A stretch of DNA of 16,801 bases from JBNKEI01 sp050288705 (lineage in GTDB: Bacteria > Myxococcota > Myxococcia > Myxococcales > UBA5297), in assembly GCA_050288705.1 (NCBI GenBank), contig JBNKEI010000201.1:1-16801 (forward strand), in the 5' to 3' direction. Position 1 is the stretch's first letter. The number at the start of each line of letters is the position of its first letter. This document shows, in pieces, positions 1 through 7,084 of this stretch. The position numbers and the translations under genes are program-made. The notes below the pieces were generated by a model that did not search any database, was not told where the DNA came from, and saw only the letters and a list, made by a program, of their open reading frames with translations.

Positions 1-198
1 AAACCGACGAATGTGATGAAACCGACGAATGTGATGAAACCGACGAATGTGATGAAACCGACGAATGTGATGAAACCGACGAATGTGATGAAACCGACGA
101 ATGTGATGAAACCGACGAATGTGATGAAACCGACGAATGTGATGAAACTGACGAATGTGATGAAACTGACGAATGTGATGAAACTGATGAGGATGATG
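1..198 (+). repeat. 18-bp coding tandem repeat, about 11 copies
   Basis: The unit aaaccgacgaatgtgatg occurs eight times without change (1-144). Two copies follow with one C-to-T change (145-180), then a diverged last copy (181-198). The identical copies suggest recent expansion by slippage or unequal exchange, with the oldest copies at the 3' end. The array continues beyond the left edge, so total copy number is unknown. Unit length is a multiple of three, so copy-number change would keep the reading frame. Confidence 0.95.
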
Positions 199-230
199 GG
201 TCTGAAAAATCGTCAGCTAAAGCCAGTTAA
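1..230 (+). CDS. C-terminal end of an unidentified protein with a DETDEC-repeat acidic tail (partial, 5' end outside window)
   Basis: The window opens inside this gene; the first complete codon is at 3-5 and the stop TAA is at 228-230. The visible protein consists of ten units ending in Cys (ThrAspGluCysAspGlu in rotation, i.e. DETDEC), then a diverged unit (DETDEDDG) and a short Ser/Ala/Lys-rich end (SEKSSAKAS). The frame choice rests on the repeat itself: the ACC-to-ACT change in later copies and the GAC-to-GAT and GAA-to-GAG changes in the last copy are all synonymous here, whereas in the competing open frame (MKPTNV) the first change alters Pro to Leu. A very acidic C-terminal tail is common on bacterial proteins; ten regularly spaced Cys are not. 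The body of the protein lies to the left, so no function can be given. A hairpin follows at 280-303. Confidence 0.7.
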   Translation, partial: TDECDETDECDETDECDETDECDETDECDETDECDETDECDETDECDETDECDETDECDETDEDDGSEKSSAKAS

Positions 231-279
231 GCGAAGAGTTGCCACGACAATCGTGCTCTATATTGCTTAGCAAGCAAAT

Positions 280-303
280 ACCCCCTTTTTTGCAAAAGGG
301 GGT
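280..303. terminator. Bidirectional intrinsic terminator-like hairpin
   Basis: A perfect 10-bp stem (280-289 pairs with 294-303; ACCCCCTTTT / AAAAGGGGGT) closes a TTGC loop. It sits between two converging genes, the partial acidic-tail gene ending at 230 and the SNF2 gene ending at 310. The T run lies in the stem arm rather than after it, so termination strength is uncertain, but position and symmetry fit a shared terminator. Confidence 0.7.
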
Positions 304-309
304 CAATAA

Positions 310-3300
310 TTAAGTAAACAACGCTTCAATATCTTTTTCAGAGATAACCTTCCCAATGGCATCGTCACTGCTCAAAATTCCGGAAGCAAGGCCCTTTTTT
401 CTCTCCTGCATGCCCAACATTTTTTCTTCAACTGTTCCCATGGTTATTAACTTGTAGCTAAATACTGGCTTGGTCTGTCCAATTCTATGAGTTCGATCAA
501 TGGCTTGTTGCTCTACTGCTGGATTCCACCAAGGATCGTAATGAATTACGTAATCGGCGGCGGTAAGATTTAACCCTGTACCGCCAGCTTTTAAACTTAG
601 AAAAAATAGTGGCGGTCCATCTTTCGCATTGAACCGATCAATTCTTTCTTGTCTTTCCATGGAAGGAGTAGATCCATCTAAATACTCATACCTAATTCCT
701 TCATCGTCCGCAAAATTCGTAAGGTATTCTAACATCTCAGTAAACTGACTAAATACCAGCGCTCGATGTCCCTCTCCCAGGATGTCCCTTACCAATTCTC
801 CGAAAGCGTCCAATTTAGAAGAAGGCGGCAGTCTTGTTCCAGGTGGAAGCTTTAACAATCGGGGATCGCAGCAAACTTGCCGCAATCGCAGCAATTCAGT
901 AAGAATGCTAATGCGGGCCTTTTTAAATCCTACCTGAGCAATAATCGATTGCACGCGCTCATTAGCGGTTTTAAGCATTTCCCTATATAAAGCTTGCTGT
1001 CCGGGAGAAAGTTCTACTGGCAAAATGGTATCAGTTCGAGAAGGCAAATCTCTTGCTACTTCGTCCTTAAGTCTTCGCAAAATAAAAGGGTGCACCCGGC
1101 GCCGCAAGCGGTCGCGTACTCCCGCATTTCCGTCTACTTCAATGGGACGGACATACCGATTGCGGTATTGGGTTTCGGTTCCCAAGAACCCGGGCATAAG
1201 AAAATGAAACAATGACCATAAATCGAACAATCGATTTTCTAGTGGCGTTCCGGTTAAGGCTAGCCTTCTTTCACTAGAAAGCGAGCGAGCAGCTATTGCT
1301 CCCGCCGAAGCAGGATTCTTGACATGCTGCGCTTCATCCAGCACCACATAACGAAATGGAATTTTTTTTAGTATCTCCGCATCGCGCCGCAAAATAGCGT
1401 AAGAAGCCAATACTAAATCATAACTGGATAAAGACTCGCGCTTTTTTTCTCTGTCTGGACCGTCATACATTACAACCTTAAGACTGGGAGCAAATTTTCC
1501 TGCTTCCCGCTGCCAATTCGTTAATACTGAAGTGGGCGCAATTACTAAATTGGTTTTTTTCCCTTCGTCCTTTTTAATTCTTAAAAAAAGCGCGAGGGCT
1601 TGAATGGTTTTTCCCAACCCCATGTCATCGGCAAGCACACCACTCATTCCATTGCGATGCAAAAACAAAAGCCAATCTAAGCCTCTTTGCTGATACGGAC
1701 GCAAATCAGCTTTTAATCCAGTGGGCACTTCTACTGATTCAATTCCATGAAAATCACGTAACGCCGCCAAAAATCTCCGCGCATCGGGCGCTACCATCGC
1801 GTCGGGCACCAGCCCAATTAGCCGTTCCACCTCTCCTGCTTCGTAAGGGGCCAGCTCTACCGTGCCTCCATTTGGTTCTACTCCGGTTTCTTCTAAGAAA
1901 GCACGCATATACTCGGCAATTTCTCTAGGCAGCTCCCCTACGCTTCCATCGCTGAGCGGAACGTAGCGTCTTCCGGATATTAGCAATGGTCGTAGCCGCG
2001 CCAGATCAATTGACTGATCAGTTTCGGCAAAAGCAATTTCCAAAGTAAACCAACCAGTAGGAGATTGCGTTAGAGCCAGATGTGGAGTGAGGGAACGCAA
2101 TTTCACCACCTGTGAAGGCTTTGGTCCATACACTATCCAATCAGACGGAACTCCCTGGACTCCTCGAGTCCAAAACTCCACCGCACGATCGCCCTTTGCT
2201 ACAAATGCGCCATTTCCATGGGCAAGCCCGCATTGCAGTAGCGTTTCTACCGCTTTTTTTTCCGCAGCAACATCGCGACTAAGCAACCGACCGTCAGTAG
2301 TTACGTGAGTAGCTGCTCCTGCCATAGTCAATGGCAGCTCCACGTCGTCGTAGCGTACAGCTAGCAATGCTTTGGCTGAATCGCCGTCTCCATCTAACGA
2401 AAGAACAAAAACGGGAGCGATGGAAGCAATTTCTCCACCAGCATCGAGAATAATCCCTAGTTGCCGCAGCCTGCCCAAAGCAAAATCAATCGCTCCGCTG
2501 GCCTCACGCGCCAGTCGCAGTTCTGGTCGACTTTTCCAGCGCACTATCTGTTCTAAGGGAACTGAAGATTGTATTTTTTGTAAGGTTGTACCTATCAAGG
2601 CCCAAACCGGGGTCTCGGAAAGGAACTGAACCGATTCTAGCGCTACCATTACTCCGTCATATTGCCGCAATCGCAAACCAATAATGTGGTGAGTTTCTTC
2701 CAGACGAACTTCACCAAAAAAATGAGCTGGATAAACGGCAAACGACAGCCTTTTGCCGGCGTGCGTTACTGTGGAACTGGAAAGCGCCTCTAGCAGTCCA
2801 CCAGCAATCCCGGAAGAGAGAAAGTAGCGCCCGGAAGCATCACGAGGCACCCCTTCCAAAGCGGCAAATATCTTGCGGTCGTTAGACGATAATCCACTGC
2901 CTTTCAAGTAGGTTGCTACTTGCGCCCAGCGAGCACCACGCGCGCGATCGGAACGGGCGATTCCCAACGCTATCCCATTACGGATTTCCAAATCATAAGT
3001 AAAAGCGTAGGTTTGCTCTCCCACACCTAGCCACTGGCGTACTTCATCCAAGTCGGGCACCGATTTTCGTTCCGCCGGCTCAACCGGGCAAGGAGTAGTT
3101 AGCGCCAAAATTCGATGAGAGACATCTCCCCGCGACACTTTTTCCAAAGCATAAACCAAAGCCGCTACGTGCTTGCAGTGGTCATCCCAAGAGCCCCATT
3201 CCGAGCAATTGCAGGTAGATCGAGCCGATTCTTCTAATCCTATACTAACCTCGTAGGGGGCTTCATCCACGCCCACTACTTCTGCCCGCACTTTGTTATC

Positions 3301-3459
3301 ATGCAGTGCAACAATTTTTACTCTCCCCTCTGCCTCATAGGAACGACCCCTGCGCAGAGTTTCTGGCAGGCAGGTTGATTCTAACGAGGCTAGCAGAGGA
3401 GCCATGATTCTTTTCAATACAGTAGTGATTCCCGAAGAAGGATCAGAAAAAGGCGACAT
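310..3459 (-). CDS. SWIM zinc-finger SNF2/Rad54-family DEAD/DEAH-box ATPase
   Basis: Large SF2 ATPase of the bacterial SNF2 (HepA-like) group, about 1049 residues. An N-terminal SWIM zinc finger (C-x-C-x9-C-x-H, residues about 83-97) is followed by a long bacterial SNF2-associated region. The ATPase core lies at about 580-1040: Walker A DDMGLGKT (611-618), DEAQ box (708-711), TGTPLEN (736-742), GGTGLN (959-964) and the arginine-finger motif ending RTHRIGQ (to 995). All catalytic motifs are intact. Family members translocate on double-stranded DNA and remodel protein-DNA complexes; the target here is unknown. An in-frame TTG lies seven codons upstream (3480) without a clear ribosome site. I chose the ATG at 3459 because GGA lies about six bases before it. 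The gene follows the ThyX-like gene on the same strand after a 167-base gap in which I see no clear feature. Confidence 0.93.
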   Translation of the reverse strand: MSPFSDPSSGITTVLKRIMAPLLASLESTCLPETLRRGRSYEAEGRVKIVALHDNKVRAEVVGVDEAPYEVSIGLEESARSTCNCSEWGSWDDHCKHVAALVYALEKVSRGDVSHRILALTTPCPVEPAERKSVPDLDEVRQWLGVGEQTYAFTYDLEIRNGIALGIARSDRARGARWAQVATYLKGSGLSSNDRKIFAALEGVPRDASGRYFLSSGIAGGLLEALSSSTVTHAGKRLSFAVYPAHFFGEVRLEETHHIIGLRLRQYDGVMVALESVQFLSETPVWALIGTTLQKIQSSVPLEQIVRWKSRPELRLAREASGAIDFALGRLRQLGIILDAGGEIASIAPVFVLSLDGDGDSAKALLAVRYDDVELPLTMAGAATHVTTDGRLLSRDVAAEKKAVETLLQCGLAHGNGAFVAKGDRAVEFWTRGVQGVPSDWIVYGPKPSQVVKLRSLTPHLALTQSPTGWFTLEIAFAETDQSIDLARLRPLLISGRRYVPLSDGSVGELPREIAEYMRAFLEETGVEPNGGTVELAPYEAGEVERLIGLVPDAMVAPDARRFLAALRDFHGIESVEVPTGLKADLRPYQQRGLDWLLFLHRNGMSGVLADDMGLGKTIQALALFLRIKKDEGKKTNLVIAPTSVLTNWQREAGKFAPSLKVVMYDGPDREKKRESLSSYDLVLASYAILRRDAEILKKIPFRYVVLDEAQHVKNPASAGAIAARSLSSERRLALTGTPLENRLFDLWSLFHFLMPGFLGTETQYRNRYVRPIEVDGNAGVRDRLRRRVHPFILRRLKDEVARDLPSRTDTILPVELSPGQQALYREMLKTANERVQSIIAQVGFKKARISILTELLRLRQVCCDPRLLKLPPGTRLPPSSKLDAFGELVRDILGEGHRALVFSQFTEMLEYLTNFADDEGIRYEYLDGSTPSMERQERIDRFNAKDGPPLFFLSLKAGGTGLNLTAADYVIHYDPWWNPAVEQQAIDRTHRIGQTKPVFSYKLITMGTVEEKMLGMQERKKGLASGILSSDDAIGKVISEKDIEALFT

Positions 3460-3626
3460 CTCGTTTCCATCCGAACGCAAAAAAGAAATATTATGGAGTT
3501 CTTCTTGACAGACCGATCCTCTAGTGTTCCAGCCACTTAACGGTTCGGCTACCTAGGCCCAATAGCATAACTAGAGCACTAAGAGATACCTTCCACTGTC
3601 ATCTTTGCCAAATTTGCACCCTTGCT

Positions 3627-5201
3627 TTACAAAATTCGTTGCAGTTCGCCAAGAGATTGCTCCCAAACTGGTACTCCGCAAAACCGTGCCCCTTCTGGAC
3701 ATCGAGGAAGAACCCCGGATTTTTCTCGCAACTGACAGGGAGGCATCAGGTGCTCTCCAATATGAGGATGAACAGAACGAATTTGTTCCACTTCTTCACG
3801 CGAAGCACGCCAAATCTCCTCTTGGGCAGTAAAACACAACCGCGTAGTCCATTTGTGATGCCAATGAAGCAAATCTCCGCTTTCTTGAAAGCGAATAGGA
3901 AAGGCATTGGGTAATAGGTAAAACGCCTTTTCGGGCTCTACTCCGGAAGATAGCAAGCGATCTATGTCAGCAAAGGTGCTCTTCATTTCTCGCTCGAACA
4001 AGTCTTGCGCCTGCGGACACACGCGAATTAGCTCCGGAGCAATAAAATCGGGAACTCCCGGCCGATAGTGTGTGTGCATCACCGGCCGGGACCCAACCAC
4101 CATTCGGTGACGCTGATCCTGCGAATCAGCGGTATGTGATAGCCGTTTGCGAAAAGTATAGTACGGATGAGCCAGCGTCCGCATTAACTTGGAAAGCGTA
4201 GAAAGGCGCAAAGTCTCGGCGAGGTAGGGATTCTTACTAGGAGAAAGAACCATCCCAATAGCCTCTTCGTCGGAAAGCCGGCCGGTAGATAACCCCAAAA
4301 CTGCACGCACTGCTTGTGCAAGAGTAGCTTGCGCCTGACCCGAGTAGTCCACTAAACAGGAGTTTCTGCCTTGCAAAGACTGATCAAATTCCTGAACAAA
4401 GACTTCCGCCTCTTTTCCTCCAGGCTCAATTCCGCGAGTCTGAACCAAAGCCTGATATTCCAAAGTTTGTTCTAGGGGATAAGCATCCTCCATTTGACTT
4501 AAAAAAAGAGGGGCCCTCGCTTTAACTTCTTTTACCATAGCTTCTACCACTAGTGCCGTTTCTCGGGGAACATCGAGCTGCTTGGCTAAGCGGTAATAGC
4601 GTAATAAGGACAACCCATTAATGGTGTGGTGAAGCTGAGTAAAGGCCGCTATTGGTAGCGCATAGCGAGCTGCTTCTTGGGCCTTTTTTTTGATTTCCCC
4701 TGCCCAGCGCTCAGAAGAATTCTTTCTTCCGGAAAAAATGCGAAAATATTCTTTGCTAGCTACTGGAAAAAGCAACTCCACTAGCTGTTGGTAGGCAACC
4801 ATCATGCGTTGCAGAGCATTCCGGTAAAGAGTGTCTTCTGCCGGCCGCAGGCAAGGAATCAAAAAATTACCTGGCTTAACCTCTACGTAACGCTGACTAG
4901 TTTGCTCGCTATTATAAAAAGGATGAGCATGTAAAAAAGACCATACGCACTGTCGGGAAACATTCTCGATAGTGAATTGAAAGTGGGAATGCTGCACAAT
5001 AGTGTGGTGACCGGCGGCATAAGTTTCGCGAAAAATCCGATCACGCAAGTCACGGGCGGCTTGGTCCTTTGCAACTTCTTGGGCAGTAATTATTCGCGAG
5101 CTATAACAAGTACGCGCCGCTGCCATAGCGTTATCCAGCGGATGAAGAAAAGAATCTACGAGCACCACTTTGGGAGCGGAAGAGACAAAACCTGATTGCA
5201 T
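3627..5201 (-). CDS. thyX: Duplicated ThyX-like flavin-dependent thymidylate synthase (long form)
   Basis: ThyX makes dTMP from dUMP using FAD, NADPH and methylene-tetrahydrofolate. Canonical ThyX is roughly 220-250 residues; this protein has 524 and appears to hold two ThyX folds. The first (about 10-235) has GHHTIVQHSHFQFTIENVSR and a SEQTSQRYVE stretch (98-107), but the RHR of the signature is replaced by HAH (91-93). The second (about 285-475) keeps QRHR (363-366) and the typical AFYLLPN...TAQEEIW end (426-464), but lacks the SxRY portion. A C-terminal extension has His484, Cys489, Cys501 and Cys508. The start is ATG 5201; upstream only a weak GGGG-type site is seen. The family call is firm; enzymatic activity of this form is inferred. 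No thyA is present in the window. Confidence 0.85.
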   Translation of the reverse strand: MQSGFVSSAPKVVLVDSFLHPLDNAMAAARTCYSSRIITAQEVAKDQAARDLRDRIFRETYAAGHHTIVQHSHFQFTIENVSRQCVWSFLHAHPFYNSEQTSQRYVEVKPGNFLIPCLRPAEDTLYRNALQRMMVAYQQLVELLFPVASKEYFRIFSGRKNSSERWAGEIKKKAQEAARYALPIAAFTQLHHTINGLSLLRYYRLAKQLDVPRETALVVEAMVKEVKARAPLFLSQMEDAYPLEQTLEYQALVQTRGIEPGGKEAEVFVQEFDQSLQGRNSCLVDYSGQAQATLAQAVRAVLGLSTGRLSDEEAIGMVLSPSKNPYLAETLRLSTLSKLMRTLAHPYYTFRKRLSHTADSQDQRHRMVVGSRPVMHTHYRPGVPDFIAPELIRVCPQAQDLFEREMKSTFADIDRLLSSGVEPEKAFYLLPNAFPIRFQESGDLLHWHHKWTTRLCFTAQEEIWRASREEVEQIRSVHPHIGEHLMPPCQLREKSGVLPRCPEGARFCGVPVWEQSLGELQRIL

Positions 5202-5566
5202 GACGTCGGTTTACCCCGATTGCCCTTCCTTGTCCATCGACTTAAGACACCGAACAAGATTACTTGAACTGATGAGTAGAATGGTTTGAAAATAGATTGG
5301 TCCCGTGTACCCGGGGAAAAAGCTTTTCGCATCGCCCCTGCCCTACATTAAACGCATACCCAAGCACCTCCCTAAGTGAAGCTCGGGAACGAAGTGAACT
5401 TGTGTGCCTAGATTAGCCCTCTGGGAGAAGAGTTAAAATCATAGGGATGCAGAGAAGCAGATTATGTCCAAAGGCAAGTCTACGGTTGGCAAACAAAAAC
5501 TGGTTGGAGCAACCACCAATCTTTACCCCCCCCCAATACTTGGCTCTCGGCCTCCCGGAGTAGACT
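5202..5566. other. Divergent intergenic region with C9 tract and small hairpins
   Basis: This 365-base gap separates the thyX-like gene (minus) from the J-domain gene (plus), so it should carry both promoters. I could not place convincing -35/-10 boxes. Visible structure: a run of nine C at 5526-5534, a TGGTTG-GAG-CAACCA hairpin just upstream of it (about 5502-5516), and an AAAAGCTTTT palindrome flanked by GGGG and CCCC near 5315-5340. No tRNA, SRP RNA, RNase P or tmRNA signature was recognised. Open frames of 136 and 139 codons that run into this region on the minus strand are antisense to the J-domain gene and have no recognisable homology. Confidence 0.5.
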
Positions 5567-6292
5567 GTGAGCGAAAAAGAGCACGCAGCGAGAGTATTAC
5601 GAGCAGCAGCGTTATTATTCGGCACTGAAGACCTTCCGCAAATTGGTTCGGGCGAATGGCATCGAGAGCTGAGGGCAGCATTCCGGCGCCGCGCCTTTGA
5701 AACGCACCCTGACCGAGCGAGTTCGTTGGGCAAACCTTCTGAGCTGCTCGAACGCGAATTCCATGCGGTATCAAATGCATATAAATTTCTTTGCACAGCG
5801 TATTTACAATTACCTCTTCGCAAGGAAAATAAAAATCGCCAAAGGCACTTTCATTGTGGTCCAATTCCACGAAAACCCTTGCGATTTGCCGAATTACTTT
5901 ATTATACAAAACGAATTTCTTATCAAACACTGTTAGATGCAATCGCCTGGCAGCGCTGCCAAAGGCCAGCTATTGGGCAAATTGCCATAGAATTTGGATT
6001 TCTTTCCGAAGAAGATGTGTGCGAAATCATCGAATCCAGACGAATCGAAAAAGCCTATTCTACTCCTTTTGGCGAACACGCTCTGCGCCACGGGTTACTC
6101 ACTCGCTTCCAACTGCTCGCTATGCTAGGCCGCCAACGACAATTGCAGCGTCCCATTGGTGAATTTTTTGTCGAACGAGGTATTATCGAAGCAAACGAAA
6201 TTCCATCGATTAGGCAGGCAGTAATTCAACATAATTTAAATATCCTTGCAAAACCCGCTTGCAAAGGAGGTTTGGGGCAAGCCCCCGACTAG
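5567..6292 (+). CDS. J-domain protein with two MshEN-like repeats
   Basis: A 241-residue cytoplasmic protein. Residues about 5-80 form a J domain with the HPD tripeptide at 47-49, the element that stimulates DnaK ATPase. Residues about 106-156 and 167-217 are two units resembling the MshEN domain of type IV pilus and type II secretion ATPases (pattern R-L-G-x-x-L-x-x-x-G-hydrophobic, then A-L-x-x-Q, then a second L-G-x-x-hydrophobic-x-x-x-G-hydrophobic half). Examples here are AIGQIAIEFGFLSEED and PFGEHALRHGLLTRFQLL. Some MshEN domains bind cyclic di-GMP; in unit one the first half has lost key glycines (RFAELLYYTK), so binding is uncertain. The start is GTG 5567 with GGAG six bases upstream. 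The last ~14 residues (AKPACKGGLGQAPD) are encoded by a dispersed repeat. Confidence 0.75.
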   Translation: MSEKEHAARVLRAAALLFGTEDLPQIGSGEWHRELRAAFRRRAFETHPDRASSLGKPSELLEREFHAVSNAYKFLCTAYLQLPLRKENKNRQRHFHCGPIPRKPLRFAELLYYTKRISYQTLLDAIAWQRCQRPAIGQIAIEFGFLSEEDVCEIIESRRIEKAYSTPFGEHALRHGLLTRFQLLAMLGRQRQLQRPIGEFFVERGIIEANEIPSIRQAVIQHNLNILAKPACKGGLGQAPD

Positions 6293-6308
6293 CGACAGAG
6301 AGTTTTGC
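6248..6308 (+). repeat. Dispersed MITE/REP-like repeat, copy A
   Basis: A 61-bp element bounded by a perfect 7-bp inverted repeat (GCAAAAC at 6248-6254, GTTTTGC at 6302-6308), with an inner GGGGC-AA-GCCCC palindrome (6274-6285). Bases 6250-6278 match the reverse complement of 16691-16719 at 25 of 29 positions, and similarity continues with gaps through the palindrome into a GCGAC...GAG block. The J-domain gene stop (TAG 6290-6292) lies inside it. It ends 18 bases before the toxin-antitoxin promoter. Confidence 0.65.
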
Positions 6309-6325
6309 CGCCAAAAATGTAGCGG

Positions 6326-6372
6326 TTGACATCGGTCCGAATATGGTACTATATTAGAACTGGAGAAAAAAA
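6326..6372 (+). promoter_or_regulatory. Toxin-antitoxin promoter with palindromic operator and strong ribosome site
   Basis: A perfect -35 TTGACA (6326-6331) is followed after 18 bp by a -10 candidate TATATT (6350-6355); TACTAT at 6347-6352 is an alternative. Overlapping the -10 is an imperfect 16-bp palindrome, AATATGGTACTATATT (6340-6355), symmetric except for one base pair around a central GTAC, as expected for an autoregulatory Phd/YefM operator. GGAG at 6362-6365 precedes ATG 6373, so the 5' leader would be only about ten bases. Confidence 0.65.
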
Positions 6373-6654
6373 ATGAATATTACGAACGATATAAAGCCGG
6401 TTACCTATCTGAAATCCAGGGCTGCGGATTTGCTGAATCAAATTAATGAAACTCACCGACCGGTGATAATTACCCAAAATGGAGAACCTCGGGCAGTTCT
6501 TCAAGACCCCAAAAGCTATGAAGACATGCGAAATGCAATCGGAATATTAAAGCTGATCTCACAAGGGGAAGTTGATATAAGAAATGGAAAAGCAAGAAGC
6601 CAGGAGGATGTATTCAACGATGTAGAAGCTTTTTTAAAAGATAAGCATAAATGA
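6373..6654 (+). CDS. Type II antitoxin, Phd/YefM family
   Basis: A 93-residue protein with the Phd/YefM N-terminal DNA-binding fold: KPVTYLKSRAADLLNQINET, then RPVIITQNGEPRAVLQDP and SYEDM, a nearly textbook family pattern. The charged C-terminal part (about 60-93) is the expected toxin-binding segment. It should neutralise the downstream RelE/ParE-type toxin and repress the shared promoter, where a palindrome overlaps the -10 box. It starts at ATG 6373 after GGAG and its TGA overlaps the toxin start by four bases (ATGA), indicating translational coupling. The pair is noticeably A+T-richer than its flanks, which fits acquisition by transfer. Family assignment is firm; the exact subtype is not. 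Confidence 0.9.
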   Translation: MNITNDIKPVTYLKSRAADLLNQINETHRPVIITQNGEPRAVLQDPKSYEDMRNAIGILKLISQGEVDIRNGKARSQEDVFNDVEAFLKDKHK

Positions 6655-6980
6655 GTCAAACATATCAAATAATTTGGGCCGGTATTGCTGAAAGTGATTT
6701 AAAAGAAATTATTAGCTTTATAGCTATCGAGAGTCCTGCTAGTGCATCAAATATACTAGATAAAATAAAGCAAACCACTTCAAACCTTTATACCCATCCT
6801 GAACGCGGCCGGATTGTACCCGAACTACAAGGACAAGGAATATTAACGTATCGAGAATTGATTACCCCACCTTGGCGAATAGTTTACCGAGTATCAGATA
6901 AAAATGTATACGTGCTATCAATTTTAGATTCAAGACGAAATGTTGAAGATATTTTACTCAGGCGATTGACAAACAACTGA
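6651..6980 (+). CDS. Type II toxin, RelE/ParE superfamily
   Basis: A 109-residue toxin. The N-terminal SDLKEIISFIAIESPASASNI helical pair, THPERGR, then YRELITPPWRIVYRV and VYVLSILDSRRN form the RelE/ParE fold in order. The RELI...PWRIVYRV strand pair and C-terminal SRRN are typical of the family branch paired with Phd/YefM antitoxins. Such proteins are either ribosome-dependent mRNA endonucleases (RelE/YoeB-like) or gyrase poisons (ParE-like); the sequence alone does not decide this. The start ATG overlaps the antitoxin stop by four bases. Length is normal and no frameshift is seen, so the module looks functional. The convergent leuA gene lies downstream across a hairpin-rich gap. Confidence 0.88.
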   Translation: MSQTYQIIWAGIAESDLKEIISFIAIESPASASNILDKIKQTTSNLYTHPERGRIVPELQGQGILTYRELITPPWRIVYRVSDKNVYVLSILDSRRNVEDILLRRLTNN

Positions 6981-6985
6981 AGAGA

Positions 6986-7041
6986 GGCAAGCAAGCGCCT
7001 TGCCGGCTAATGCAATGGGCATTCCCTTTGGCCGGCCAAAG
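6986..7041. terminator. Three consecutive hairpins between convergent genes
   Basis: The gap between the toxin gene (ends 6980) and leuA (minus, ends 7085) holds three perfect stems in a row. They are GGCAAG/CTTGCC (6986-6991 with 6999-7004), AATGC/GCATT (7009-7013 with 7019-7023) and the 16-bp palindrome CTTTGGCCGGCCAAAG (7026-7041). None is followed by a T run, so a bidirectional terminator or mRNA 3'-end protection is inferred from location only. Confidence 0.4.
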
Positions 7042-7084
7042 CCAGCCTTCACTCCGCTCGGAGAGAGAAAATCAACTCGCTTTT

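Noticed and set aside
1..198. CRISPR-like array
   Set aside because: Units are 18 bp, directly abutting and without spacers; this is a coding tandem repeat.
13..270. 85-codon ORF made of MKPTNV repeats
   Set aside because: It is the same tandem array in another frame. The base changes between copies are synonymous only in the DETDEC frame, and its downstream part is an implausible basic sequence running past the other frame's stop.
3460..3626. Possible tRNA or small RNA between the SNF2 and thyX-like genes
   Set aside because: No cloverleaf or TpsiC-like GGTTCRANYCC arm could be aligned on either strand.
5202..5566. Possible structured RNA gene (6S or similar)
   Set aside because: Hairpins exist but no conserved 6S, SRP, RNase P or tmRNA motif could be identified.
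5413..5942. Two minus-strand ORFs of 136 and 139 codons antisense to the J-domain gene
   Set aside because: Both are shadows of a plus-strand gene with recognisable domains; their translations look random and lack ribosome sites.
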